The notes under the pieces were generated by a model. It searched no databases, was not told where the DNA came from, and saw only the letters and a program-made list of their open reading frames with translations. A stretch of 64,000 nucleotides of DNA from assembly GCF_026151205.1 (NCBI RefSeq), contig NC_087084.1, positions 11,497,453 to 11,561,452 of the forward strand, written 5' to 3'. Origin of the DNA: Bolinopsis microptera. Its lineage: Eukaryota > Ctenophora > Tentaculata > Lobata > Bolinopsidae. Below, one piece after another: positions 1-11,900 of the stretch (positions are counted from its first letter, which is position 1; the number at the start of each line of letters is the position of its first letter). Both the position numbers and the translations under genes were made by a program.

Positions 1-1701
1 AGAAAACAGTAAGAGTTATGGGGCTGATTTTTTCGGTATAGTGCCGACAAACCTCTGAACAAGCCAAATGATTAAGGTTTTTCAAATCGGCCGGTAGTAG
101 GTGGTTTAATTGATGGTTTTGTTCTGCGAATGTGATATTAAAGTGACTAACTTTTTTTCCCTCTCTCACACTCTCTCTCACTTTCTCTCCATATTTACAG
201 CTCCCCTAATTACTGCTTTGTACATAATTAGTTGATTTGGCAGTGGAGCCTATTAAAGTATTAAGTATTACTAATGGATACGTATTACGTGATGGGCGCT
301 CAGAATTAAATTTACTCTAACACGGTCGGTTTCAACTGAGCGAGTTTATACATTTGCACAATTTTTATAACTTTTGCACTGTTTATACTTTTGCAATTCA
401 ACTACGATAGTGAAGTCCCGGCCGTAGGCACGGGTTACACTATTAATATCATAATATGACCACATTATCACAGGTACTGTCCCGCTGGTGCAGCAGTGGA
501 GACCCAGTGCCCTCGATCTGGGAACGTACGGTAACACTAACAACGCCACCAGTGTGTCAAGTGTCCGGCTGGGACCTACTGCACGGGTTACATGACTAGT
601 ATATAATAATAATAAAGCTGAAGTCAGCCAGGCTGTTAAATTCGCCAAATTTTCGTCAAAAAGTACGCGAATAATTCGCCAATTTACAACTTCAAGTTTT
701 AATTTTTAGGGCTGTTAAATTCGCCAAAAAATGCGCTGAAAATTCGGTAAAAATGTGGCTGTGGGAACGCGCAGCATTTTCGAGTCTAACTCTATAATCT
801 AGTTGGATATTTGAATTGTGACGTTATAGTTCAAATCTCAAACTTACAAATCGCGACATGACAAGTAGAATAGACTGTGGAGGAAATTAAGTAATTCAAG
901 TTTATTAAGAGAAATTAGTTTACTCCATAATTGCATAACGTCTTCGGGTATGAGCTAAATTTAACCCCTTGCGATCTTGGTAGTTGGTCAGTACCCACGC
1001 TATAGTCACTGACCAGTAACGACGCACCTGTTGCGGGAAGCATATGTTTTGGCAATATTCGGATTCCACCATACAAAGCCAACTATCGTGAACATTTTGA
1101 TGCGGGCACATGATTTCCTGTTCCCGTATTTGGTATATTTTTTTACATGCGGCAATTTTCAGAGAAAAATTCGTATGCCAATTTAATTCGAATAATACGT
1201 TTAGTGCGAATTTAACAGCATTGGTCAAGTCAGCCCGACAACACCGGCATAAGTGCTCGGAAGCAATTAGGATCGTCATCGAGCTGCTGCAGTTATAATT
1301 TAAATTAAAGCATACTAGTGCACTAGTGAGCTAGTGCACTAGTACAGTGAGCTGTCAGCTGTCCAAAACGTTCCAGATAAGTTCAACATGCGAGGGTCCT
1401 AATTGTGACAGTGTGACACGCGCCTTCTAACCGTACCTACAAACAGTGATAATTACTGTAATTTATATTTATACTGTAATTTGTAGCGTTCAGGTGACTC
1501 TTAATACTGTTAACTACGAATGCAATCTGGCCGCTGGGCAGAGTTCATTTTCGACTGCTCATGCTCCTGATACGTTTATAAAGTTTCTAGATATTTAAAT
1601 TCTATATTCTAATGACAATATTATATCAAACGTAGTTTTTCAGTTTCTAAATTCTAACGAGTTGTCAGACTTATAAAACATCCCAGCAGGTAACATCAAA
1701 C
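1..1701. other. AT-rich intergenic DNA with dispersed repeat fragments; no gene supported
   Basis: No convincing coding region. A repeat containing GCTGTTAAATTCGCCAAA occurs at about 625-660 and 710-745 and in inverted form at about 1165-1240, so the 119-codon open frame on the minus strand (920-1279) runs through repeat sequence and is probably not a gene. A related sequence rich in GTGCGGCTTA and GCGAATTTTC lies at 14160-14290. A 13-bp-arm hairpin built on ACTAGTGCACTAG lies near 1313-1342. Confidence 0.6.
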
Positions 1702-2763
1702 ATGGCAATAATCAGTTCAGGCGGAACCTCCTACCCAGACCTCTACATATGTATCTTCCTCCTCTTTCTAACTTTCCTCTCAACTCCACTCAACCTCCTA
1801 GTTATCCGACACAACCTCCTCAAACCACCCTCCCTCCCCCGGAAACTGTTCCTGGTCCTAGCCACTGCTGACCTGCTCTCTTGTATTTACATCCCTGTGG
1901 AGTACAGTATAGGAGGGTTGGCTGGGAGAGATATGAAGGTGTGCACTGAGAGATTCACTGTAATGTTCTGTGAGGAGCATTATGGATCTATGTACAGAGA
2001 AGCTACTGTGGGGGAAATAGTGAGGACAGCCATCAGGTGGATTTTTGCTTTGACTCCTTGTTATTTGACGGGAGTGTTAGCTATCACTCGGTTTTACCAG
2101 ATAAAATTCCCTTTTGGACGTGTTAAAGAAGGACCTATACTGGGGGTCCTGGTTTTTAATTTAGGATACATCTGTATTGTGTTCATTTTGTTCTTCAGGA
2201 AGGGAGATGAGAGCAATTCATTTGCTGTTTTCTTGCCCCTCTTACAAGGCGTTTGGAATTTCGATCCCTCCTTTTTCGGCTACAGGATCCGTGTTAATGG
2301 CATGTACCTCTTCCTCATTTTCTTCGCATTGCTCCTACAAGTTCTGGCGATCGGAACTTCATTTCTTACTATCAGGGAGATGGTTCAGATGTACAAGAAA
2401 CCCATGTCAGACACAGCCAGAAGGAACAGTGTTTCTGCTAGCCTGAAAATTCTGATAACCAATTTAGGAAGTTTTGCAACTATAGTAATCTACATTGTGA
2501 AGGCCTATGTTTCCAATGCACTTGCAGAGTCAGTTTCGGTAGATATCCCCTGGGAGGATTCCACGATCCTGGCACATGAGCAGATGCCTTGGTTTCCAGG
2601 ATTTGTCATCTGTTACGCGGCAGTAGTACCAGTCCTGCTCTCCACCCTGAATCCAGTCATCTACATCATCTTTACACCGGGTTCCAGGAAGCTAGGAGGG
2701 ATCCAGAGCCCTTCGGAAAATTCTACGCTCTCCGAGCAGAGGAAAACTGTTTCTCAGGTGTAA
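1702..2763 (+). CDS. Single-exon class A (rhodopsin-like) GPCR, 353 aa
   Basis: Predicted seven-helix receptor of the plasma membrane. The ATG at 1702 lies in a favourable context (AAACATGG). TM1 carries the conserved Asn (N31, in PLNLLVI). TM2 carries the Asp (D57, LATADLL). The TM3 end reads T-R-F (129-131) in place of D/E-R-Y. TM7 has a canonical NPVIY (317-321). TM6 lacks CWxP (about FATIVIYIV). The C-tail is short (about 30 residues) and Ser/Thr-rich. Length and lack of introns are typical of invertebrate orphan class A receptors. The ligand cannot be inferred. An AATAAA follows the stop by 85 nt. Identity as a class A GPCR is well supported by N31, D57 and NPxxY; the subfamily is unknown. 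Confidence 0.9.
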   Translation: MAIISSGGTSYPDLYICIFLLFLTFLSTPLNLLVIRHNLLKPPSLPRKLFLVLATADLLSCIYIPVEYSIGGLAGRDMKVCTERFTVMFCEEHYGSMYREATVGEIVRTAIRWIFALTPCYLTGVLAITRFYQIKFPFGRVKEGPILGVLVFNLGYICIVFILFFRKGDESNSFAVFLPLLQGVWNFDPSFFGYRIRVNGMYLFLIFFALLLQVLAIGTSFLTIREMVQMYKKPMSDTARRNSVSASLKILITNLGSFATIVIYIVKAYVSNALAESVSVDIPWEDSTILAHEQMPWFPGFVICYAAVVPVLLSTLNPVIYIIFTPGSRKLGGIQSPSENSTLSEQRKTVSQV

Positions 2764-2847
2764 CAAAGTGACAAGACATATCGATCACCGGACCATGGAA
2801 GTTCTTTTGAACGTTGATGTTGTTTTTCCCTTACAAATTAATATCCT

Positions 2848-2853
2848 AATAAA
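2848..2853 (+). terminator. Poly(A) signal of the 1702-2763 GPCR
   Basis: AATAAA 85 nt after the stop codon. A second AAATAAA-like site is near 2976. Confidence 0.5.
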
Positions 2854-5531
2854 AAGGTCTAATAGTTATTTTCGGGGTACCATGACAGTGAAGACTGTTT
2901 GTTAAGTTTTCTTGATCGTTTTTTAGGAACATCTAAACACACTAATTGCGTGTCAGTTATAGAAAACACCAAGTGAAATAAACTCTAAGTATATCAATTG
3001 TACATAATATGTACTAAATTATGATTTTACTTAATTAATAATAATTTTACTTACTTTAAGATCAATATGTTCTGTTTATCTATGGTTATACCCGAGCGTG
3101 CTAAATCACTCTACAGTGATCGATGTTCGATTACTGTTAAAAACCAACTTGGATCGATGTATTTTCGGACGCTGATTCCGAATCACCCCCCATGACGTTA
3201 CATAGGGTTGGAGATTACTAATGACACTACACTCGACTGTCACGTGACTCTTTTAACCCGTTCTCCAACTTGGAGAACACATTAAAACATAGCTCAAATT
3301 GCGTTACTCCGAATAAAAATATTGACCAGTTACGAAGGAACGTTTTTTCATTGAATTTTAGAAACAAATCTTTTGCTTTTTGCGCGCAAAAATTAATTTT
3401 TTAAAGATTTCATGAAAGCATTAGAAAGTTAGAACACGAAAAAACACAAAACGTTGAATGTCCGGTGATAAGGGAATGCAATTGTTTGCAGAATGTTCAA
3501 ACCTGTGTGAAGTGTAGTGCATCTTTTGTGTCATCTATTTTAGCTGCTGCGGTAAAGTTCCAATTGTTTAGTTCCTGGTACCTATATGGATATGCAATAT
3601 AATATAATAATGTAATTATTACTTAGGGAATTTATGAAGATAATTTCCTATTTTATTTGCGAGACCTTCAGCAATATTTAAAGTGTTTTCATTCAATTGC
3701 CTTATATTATAAATCAAACTGCTTGTAGAATCATGTATTTGATTGTTTTGACAAACCAATTGGAGATTGAAGAGTTGAATGCGGAAATGGCATCTTTTGA
3801 ATCTCGTCCCCACCAAACGTTTTCACCGTAGCTGCCCTCTGAAAATTTTGCCTAGCGAAGAAATTCAAAAAAACCATTTCCATCAATAAAACAGTTGCGA
3901 ACGTTTCAAAGCTTAAAACGAAACTTTTGGTGACATTATGGTCATCTTAGTAATTCAAAAAATTGCAAGAATTAAACAGAATTGTCTATTTCAAAATAAG
4001 AAAATCATTTTAATTTCGTAACAGTTTGCTCACCTGAATGGGACAACTCATTTTCACGTAACATATGTTCACTCCAATGCTGAGTTGTATATTTGACCAG
4101 CTTACTACTTATCCCGTAGCAAAGGTCTGGTGTGTTCTGCAATTAGGGTAACTATATTCTACTTTCTTATACAAATTAATAAATCGCCAATTAATCAACT
4201 ATATCAATTCAGTTATCTTTATTAGAAGCAATAATTATAACATAAAGATAGCTGTCAACTCAGTAATTTATTAATATATGAAAATGTTTGACAATTAAAA
4301 TGTAACGTTTTTGGGTTCAAAATTTCTAGGTTATGCTCGACGTATCAGCTAAGTCAAAATGAATACATTATAATTGTAATTTGATTATGCATTTTAGTTG
4401 TAATTTAATTTAATTGTAATCGTGCAACCCTATAACAGCTACTAATACAAGTGAGTTGACCTGGTGGAGACGTCTATACTGATTGTGGGCATTTAACACA
4501 GCCATTTCACGCTTGTTTACTTTAGTTTTACAGATGCAGTGACCTGAAATGGTAATAATGATATCGTATTTTATATCTATTTTAAGCGGGTAATATCCTG
4601 TCCAAACCCAGGATACATAACATGAAGACTTTGCTGCAACTTTGTATGAAAAGGATTAATAATACATGGATGACAGATGCAGATCTGTCTGAAAAAATTG
4701 ATTTGCGAACTTTCAAAGGATTTTTGACATTTTTAAGTCCCACTATGTGTTTTTTGTGGCTGACCAACTTTTCCAAACGTTTCAACGTGTCTTAATATCA
4801 CTTTTTACCGCTTTTATTGTTTGCCTAATATATTTAGTTCAGAATATTGTAGAACTTCTACGATATTCTCAACTAAATATATTTCTAGTCGACTAGAAGG
4901 CTGTGGAGTGTGGATTCAGCGACTTTATTTACAGTTACAACTACAAAAATACATAAGTATCTTACTTGTGTGAACCAACAAAGTAAAGACCAAAAGTACA
5001 AACATTCCCCTGTTCATGGAGATTGGAGATCAAATCATGGAATTGAAACAGAACAGTATATGACAGAATATAAAAGAAAGAAAGAAGGCAACATAAGACT
5101 AAAATTAGAGTAACAGAGTATTATTGAAAAGTTGACATGCCATATGTTAACTTTGTTGCCCATCACTTAATGTGATTGTTCCACACTTCATATTGTAAAG
5201 ATCGGTTTCGGGTGACGGGTGATTTGTGGTTACAAACATTATTCCTTCTAATTTCATGGTTAGTCACGTAAACGGTTGGAAAAGGGAACGATAAAGTTTT
5301 GGAGCATTTACCATTTCCGGTCGCGTAGCAGTTCATTCGAGATTTTTCCATTTCCATATCTCTTTATTAAATTTGTAAAAAGAGTAGTAGGTAAACTGCC
5401 AGCTTTTTTTAGTTTTCTTTCTTTTTCTTTTGAACTACCAGCTTAATAATTTTAGTTAGTTAAGCTTTATGGAGATCAGTAAAACTGTTAAATTTTAAAA
5501 TTTTCAAAAACATTTTACTAATTATCACGCT
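2854..5531. other. Intergenic DNA; one dispersed repeat copy and a hairpin
   Basis: No gene seen. 4588-4666 is a copy of a repeat (ATCCTGTCCAAACCCAG) that recurs at 6838-6924. 4828-4883 is a near-perfect inverted repeat of about 27-bp arms with almost no loop, followed directly by the palindrome CTAGTCGACTAG. The short open frames here have no recognisable content. Confidence 0.5.
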
Positions 5532-6391
5532 TTAAAACATGCAGATGATTCCTTTGGCGATGTTAATGGCGATCATGAACTCTGGAGGGATCGGCAGAAG
5601 AATAGGAGCTCCGGAGCAGAGGATAGCTTTCTTCAGATCGATGCAGGCTTTGATCCATTTCTGAAACATACAAGGGATAAGTTTGTTTATCAATTTACTT
5701 ATTTTTGCTTAGAGACCGTTTAATGATTATATATAATTATAACGTAATAGGGGATGGTTTGGAAATACATACGCTATAATGTTGCTTCTACAAATCTACA
5801 CAAACACTGTGTAAAATCAAAAATGGATCCCGGATAAGAAGAAGGTATAGATGGTTTTTTTTAACAAAAAAAAAACTTATTAATATTATGTGAACGATCC
5901 CCCAGGTTCATTAATATCAATTACAATTCATCCTGGGCCGGCGCCAATACTTAATAACATTTTTTGACCAGTTTATCATATATTTGGAATTAAAAATCTC
6001 GTAGTAAAGTAACAAAATAGGTATAATTGTTCCGATGTCTTAAACATTTTTAAAGCTGAGCTTACCTGAAGTTCGTTAAAGTCAATAAACTTTACTCCAC
6101 CCTCGATATTATCGTCGATAACAGCTAACTTAGCCCTGCAAATACCATCAACAATATTAATAAGTCACAAAGTTTAGGGAAAATAGCTGAGCTGAGTAGT
6201 ACATTTTTACATTATTTTGCGATGTTTAGTTTATAACTCCCCCCTTAATTAGTGCTAAAATCATGAATTTGAAAATAATGCAAAGATTATCAATCATTTG
6301 TAACGCTATTATTGGTTAAATGTAAAAAAGTAAGTGTTACTTACGCAGCCGCAACAGCGACAAGTAAAGCTACAACCAACAGGATCTTCAT
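5532..6391 (-). CDS. Three-exon gene for an 81-aa secreted peptide, unrecognised family
   Basis: Exons on the minus strand are 6391-6345 (47 nt), 6135-6066 (70 nt) and 5660-5532 (129 nt with stop). Splice signals are consensus: donors GTAAGT and GTAAG, acceptors TTTGCAG and GTTTCAG. Phases are 2 and 0 and the frame stays open throughout. Residues 1-16 are a clear signal peptide (MKILLVVALLVAVAAA). The mature part is short, starts acidic, and has a hydrophobic C-terminal half with three cysteines (C45, C54, C79) and a PILLPIPPEF segment. An AT-rich TATTAAAG lies about 65 bp upstream of the ATG, and AATAAA on this strand lies about 165 nt beyond the stop (5362-5367). Possible roles include a secreted peptide or an antimicrobial or venom component, but no family is recognised. 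The odd Cys number suggests a free thiol or a dimer. Confidence 0.75.
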
Positions 6392-7084
6392 GATTGAAAC
6401 TCAAAATAAACTCTTCCGAAATAATTATTACGATTTGATGTGGCAAGCTTTAATAGGGATTCAAATCTACTTCGCACCTTGATTTTAAAAGGTGGGAATT
6501 CGATCAGCTGTTGAAATTGTTAAATCAAGTTGTACCAGGTTTTGCCATCCTTTGTTCAAAAAACTGTGAAAATTCGCTATTCAATGTCATGGCAAAAATT
6601 TTAGACGCTTATTTCAATTACGGTGCGATTTAGGAGGCAACATGTGTTACCACGGTGAAAAACTTCGTTAAACGTGTGATTTAACTACATATTATAACAC
6701 GTGTTCGACGTACTGACAAATCAATCAGACTTAAATCTGCACGTTTTTATAATAATATTTTAACGAGTAAGTTGTTCGGGTATTGTCAATATAATATGTT
6801 TCAGAATTATGTAATGTAACCTAATAGAAATATTTTAAATGGGCATATCCTGTCCAAACCCAGAATGCACTACATGAATAATTCGCTGTAACTTTGTTTT
6901 AAAAGCATTAATACTCCAACATGGGGAATTGTACGATTATTCTTCTCCAGGACGCTCCATTTTTATACCACCGCGCTCACAATCTACATTTTGCAGTATT
7001 CAAGGTCGTTTTAATTCAGCCTCCATTTAGTATAAAACCAAAGAAATTGGGAAAATGATATTGTGCGCTATTCAGATCATGCCA
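6392..7084. other. Promoter side of the small secreted-peptide gene, then repeat DNA
   Basis: Contains the second copy of the ATCCTGTCCAAACCC repeat (6838-6924). No gene seen. Confidence 0.4.
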
Positions 7085-8647
7085 CAGGGGTGCCATAGTG
7101 TAAAAAACTGCTGCTAACTGCAGCTAGCAGCAGTAAGCAGCAGTTAGCAGCAGTTAGCAGCAGTTAGCAGCAGTTAGCAGCAGTTAGCAGCAGTTAGCAG
7201 CAGTTAGCAGCAGTCAGCAGCAGTTAGCAGCAGTCAGCAGCAGTTAGCAGCAGTTAGCAGCAGTCAGCAGCAGTTAGCAGCAGTCAGCAGCAGTTAGCAG
7301 CAGTAAGCAGCAGTTAGCAGCAGTTAGCAGCAGTTAGCAGCAGTTAGCAGCAGTCAGCAGCAGTTAGCAGCAGTTAGCAGCAGTTAGCAGCAGTTAGCAG
7401 CAGTCAGCAGCATTTAGCAGCAGTAAGCAGCAGTTAGCAGCAGTGAGCAGCAGTTAGCAGCAGTTAGCAGCAGTCAGCAGCAGTTAGCAGCAGTCAGCAG
7501 CAGTTAGCAGCAGTCAGCAGCAGTTAGCAGCAGTCAGCAGCAGTTAGCAGCAGTTAGCAGCAGTCAGCAGCAGTCAGCAGCAGTTAGCAGCAGTTAGCAG
7601 CAGTAAGCAGCAGTTAGCAGCAGTTAGTAGCAGTTAGCAGCAGTTAGCAGCAGTCAGCAGCAGTTAGCAGCAGTCAGCAGCAGTTAGCAGCAGTCAGCAG
7701 CAGTTAGCAACAGTTAGCAGCAGTAAGCAGCAGTTAGCAGCAGTCAGCAGCAGTTAGCAGCAGTTAGCAGCAGTTAGCAGCAGTTAGCAGCAGTCAGCAG
7801 CAGTTAGCAGCAGTTAGCAGCAGTTAGCAGCAGTTAGCAGCAGTCAGCAGCATTTAGCAGAAGTAAGCAGCAGTTAGCAGCAGTGAGCAGCAGTTAGCAG
7901 CAGTTAGCAGCAGTCAGCAGCAGTTAGCAGCAGTCAGCAGCAGTTAGCAGCAGTTAGCAGCAGTAATCAGCAGTTAGCAGCAGTTAGTAGCAGTTAGCAG
8001 CAGTTAGCAGCAGTCAGCAGCAGTTAGCAGCAGTCAGCAGCAGTTAGCAGCAGTCAGCAGCAGTTAGCAGCAGTTAGCAGCAGTCAGCAGCAGTTAGCAG
8101 CAGTCAGCAGCAGTTAGCAGCAGTGAGCAGCAGTTAGCAGCAGTTAGCAGCAGTTAGCAGCAGTTAGCAGCAGTTAGCAGCAGTCAGCAGCAGTTAGCAG
8201 CAGTCAGCAGCAGTTAGCAGCAGTTAGCAGCAGTCAGCAGCAGTTAGCAGCAGTGAGCAGCAGTTAGCAGCAGTGAGCAGCAGTTAGCAGCAGTTAGCAG
8301 CAGTCAGCAGCAGTTAGCAGCAGTTAGCAGCAGTCAGCAGCAGTTAGCAGCAGTCAGCAGCAGTTAGCAGCAGTAAGCAGCAGTTAGCAGCAGTTAGCAG
8401 CAGCTAGCAGCAGTTAGCAGCAGTTAGCAGCAGTTAGCAGCAGTCAGCAGCAGTTAGCAGCAGTTAGCAGCAGTCAGCAGCAGTTAGCAGCAGTCAGCAG
8501 CAGTTAGCAGCAGTCAGCAGCAGTTAGCAGCAGTTAGCAGCAGTCAGCAGCAGTCAGCATCAGTCAGCAGCAGTTAGCAGCAGTTAGCAGCAGTTAGCAA
8601 CAGTTAGCAGCAGTTAGCAGCAGTTTCTTTGCACTATGGCACCCCTG
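7085..8647. mobile_element. hAT-like non-autonomous element with an expanded minisatellite core
   Basis: The ends are inverted repeats starting CAGGGGTGCCATAGTG (7085 onward, and the complement ending at 8647), extending about 37 bp with a few differences. Imperfect 8-bp flanks TCATGCCA and TGATGCTA (6 of 8 identical) look like an aged target-site duplication, as expected for hAT elements. There is no transposase. Nearly the whole interior is a tandem array. The inner TIR sequence (AACTGCTGCTAACTGC on the left) is the reverse complement of the array unit, so the array grew from the inner part of the right TIR. Confidence 0.8.
7118..8626 (+). repeat. 10-bp minisatellite, unit CAGCAGTTAG, about 150 copies
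   Basis: Near-perfect tandem array of CAGCAGTTAG with variant units at the third-last base pair position (CAGCAGTCAG, CAGCAGTAAG, CAGCAGTGAG). Rare marked units repeat at a distance: CATTTAGCAG at 7411 and 7851 (440 bp apart) and CAGTTAGTAG at 7621 and 7981 (360 bp apart). This shows larger block duplications inside the array. Every unit has a TAG or similar stop in one frame and there is no CDS. Confidence 0.95.
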
Positions 8648-8988
8648 TGATGCTACTAAAAAACCGAAGGGCTTTGACAAGCCGTCAGCTTCAGCCTTGG
8701 ATCACTCTAATTAAATTAGCTTGACATTCCCAATTAATTAAGATAGCATTAAAAAAACTTGTTATGCTTCTTAACTAATGTCAAGCTTATCATTTTCAGT
8801 TATTTTTTAAAACGTCGCTGTATTATCCACACTTTAAATATTTCATTTTTCCCAATCGCGATAACAAATGAAAACAATGCTATTATTTATTTGCACAAAT
8901 TCTAACAAATCAAAAAAATAAACTCAATGGGTGAGAATGTTGAATCACTCGATCACCAGGCCACGTGTTAATCACCGCAGGTCACGTA
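8648..8988. other. 3' flank of the cathepsin-like gene
   Basis: AT-rich. TTTATT at 8886-8891 is AATAAA on the minus strand, about 100 nt beyond the protease stop codon, and is the likely poly(A) signal. Nothing else seen. Confidence 0.4.
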
Positions 8989-11900
8989 TTAATGACACAT
9001 GTGCTCGTGACGGCAGACCCCATCATCGCAACGGATGGTTCCTGAAGGACAGTCTCCATCGGCATCGTCATTGCAGTCTCCGCATGTTCTCGGACAAGCC
9101 TCCTTTATCAGCGAGTATTTGCAGAACTTCTCTTTGCAACCTGGAGGTGATACCAGGGGTTATATTTATGAAGGAGTCGTTTGAACATGCAGTTGACGGA
9201 ATATCAGAAATTTATGATGTTTGGCAAGCTAAACTGATGAAATGTTATAATATTATAACATGTTCCTAAAAAGACTAAAAAAGAGCATTATCACTTGTAG
9301 CAAACACGGAATAATCCGGATATTGCACAAACATCTATACCCTCAAGTAACTAAAGTAACCTGTGAAAGTCTCCACACAAGGTTCAGGATCAGGACCAGG
9401 ATCAGGTCCCTCGTCGTCCCCAGCGTTATAGTCAGTCGCCCTGTCTGATTCGTTATTGTCTTCGCTACCTCTCCTATAGGAGAGCACCGCGTATCCTACA
9501 AACCTGCGGCAATGTTGTTGTGTGTGCAGTCGTTACGAAACACTATTTCATTATATTGTGGGTTGTTTAAACTTTTAAAGGGTCAACATCAAAAAGTGCT
9601 CCAAAAAGGTAATTTACAGAAGTTTAAACGTCCCTCCATTGTAATTTCTCGCCGTCATCTCCCCAACCATTCATAACGACGTGACCTAACACGTGACCTA
9701 ACACTATGGTAGTCACGTGACACTATGGTAGTCACGTGACACTACGGTAGTCACGTGACACTCCTTATATGGTTGTATTTTATTACCTGTGGAAAGAACA
9801 CCCATCGTAGTTTCTCGCAACCTTAATGAAACCGTCATCTCCCCACTCTGATCCCCAGGAGTTCTTAATCAGGATGTATTGTTCAGTGTAGGCTACCGCG
9901 GTCAGAGCGTGGTTCGGAAAACTGGGATTAGACACGGTTAAAATACTTAACAGCTGTATTGTGCGGTCAATAAAGCTTAAATCAAAATAAAAATCCAAAT
10001 CCAATATAAACAGACTAACTAAACTGAGTGGTGGAAAAGCAAAAATAAGAAAACCTGCACATCTTACCTAGTTCTGGTATTGTCCCGGTAAATCCCGGAA
10101 GTGTAGGCGAAGAAGGAGTCACGGACATTGATCGTCACTGCTAGGGGTCTCAGAGACAGAGCACGGATTGTGTGAACTTCACCCTCCTCTATCTCAACGT
10201 AGGCCTCCACGTTAGCACCAACCATAGAGTTGGGATATTCTTCTAAACTGCAACTACCATCAGCACCTTGGTAAGGATAATCAGCAGTGCTAGCTAGCTT
10301 TCCAGCCACTCGAACTGAATCCACACCATCCCTCATCCACCCGCCACCACAACCGTCTCTTTCCGGATAGGTACAGTCCAGCATCTGCTCCTCTGCGAAG
10401 TTTCGCAGAACACCAGTCTTGAGCTTGTAGGCACCCTCTAGGGCTCCCATGGCTCCAAACGCCCAGCAGGACCCACAGCTTCCCTGGTTCTTGATCTCAG
10501 TGACCGCTCCAACTCTTATCCAGGACCTGGCAAGAGGTTCATCGTCTGCAGCTCCATCGTCTGATCCTTCATCTTCTCTTTCTTGTCTTTTCTCCATTCT
10601 CTGAACGTTGGTCACGTTCAGACCAAGGAAGGAGTGACGTTCATCATCTGTCATGTCAGCAAAGTGGTTCATGCCTTCTTTCCAGGTGGAGTCTCCGTGG
10701 TTGTGGACGGAGATTTCCTTAGGTTAGAGTAATATTAATAATATGAAGTAATATATTCTGAAGTAAGAGTAATATTTTAGTATAGTTCTTTTAAATGAGA
10801 TGGCACAGCATTTTTGTTATAATTTTTTGGAATATGGGGACCTCGAATGCTCAAAAATCGCGTTCAAAGATGATAGAAGTTGTAATTTTACGACGACGTG
10901 TTATAATTAAAACTTCACAAGCCTGGGACCACTACACAAGCCTGGGACCACTATTAGCCTAAGGGGTCATTCATAAACGAAAACTCAGACTCAAATTGTG
11001 AGATAATCTTAGATTTTGAGATCAAATTCGCTTTTGGTATTCGTAAAGTTAATATTTGCAGGGCTGAGTATTTCGTCGCTAGTAAATGCTCAGAGTTGGA
11101 ACTAGCACTCAAATCGGTATTCATAAAGTTAGTATTTACTCGTCACCCAAAACTAACTCAAGATTGGTATTCATAAAGTTAGCAAAAGATCAAAACTCAT
11201 GCTCAAAATGTGAGAACCGAATTCACATTCTCAAATCATTTTCTCACCTATTGCTCAACGACTTTTAACTTCCCTTCTAATTGATATTTTCACTTCAAAT
11301 TTTCAGGGACGACTCCTCACTGCCAGTACAAAAGCTTTAATATATTTTGTCCCAATTGGATGACGTTTTTGCAAATTTTCCCAGAAAAATAAACACGTTA
11401 GAGTATAAGCTTCCTTGTAAGTCCAATATAGATGCGACCATTACGGTTAGTTAAAGCTAAAAATGGTGTCCCCACGACATTCAGGAGCCAAGTAACGCAG
11501 ATCAGTCATCAATTCAAAAAATAGTTATAAAAAACCTCTTTGAAAGCTTTGGCTAGGACTAGCGATAAAAATTGCGTACCGAGATGATTGTAATAGGTTG
11601 AACAGTGAAAACAAACGTACACTGCTAATTGCTAATATGAAATGCAATTTCCAACCACCATTGATAGTTAACATATAATAATTTTTCATCGCCCAGAATT
11701 GAGCCGCTTGATTGAAGTCCTGAGTTGTTGTCGGGAAAATAATCCAAACATCACGTTTTGCCACAATTCTTTCTATTACATACTTCACAGTCCGTGAAAC
11801 AGTAGGTTGGGAGACGCCGACTATTTCGGAAACCCTATTTTGGAAACCCGGGTCTGAAAAATATCGGAGACAAATCTCCATTTTCTGTTTATTTGTCAAA

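Noticed and set aside
920..1279. 119-codon minus-strand open frame
   Set aside because: It overlaps an inverted copy of the GCTGTTAAATTCGC repeat found at 625-745 and has no recognisable domain.
7118..8626. CRISPR-like regular repeat
   Set aside because: Head-to-tail 10-bp units with no spacers, in a eukaryotic genome, inside TIRs.
9260..9448. Plus-strand 62-codon frame
   Set aside because: It overlaps exon 4 of the protease, which is supported by splice phases and the ShKT cysteine pattern on the other strand.
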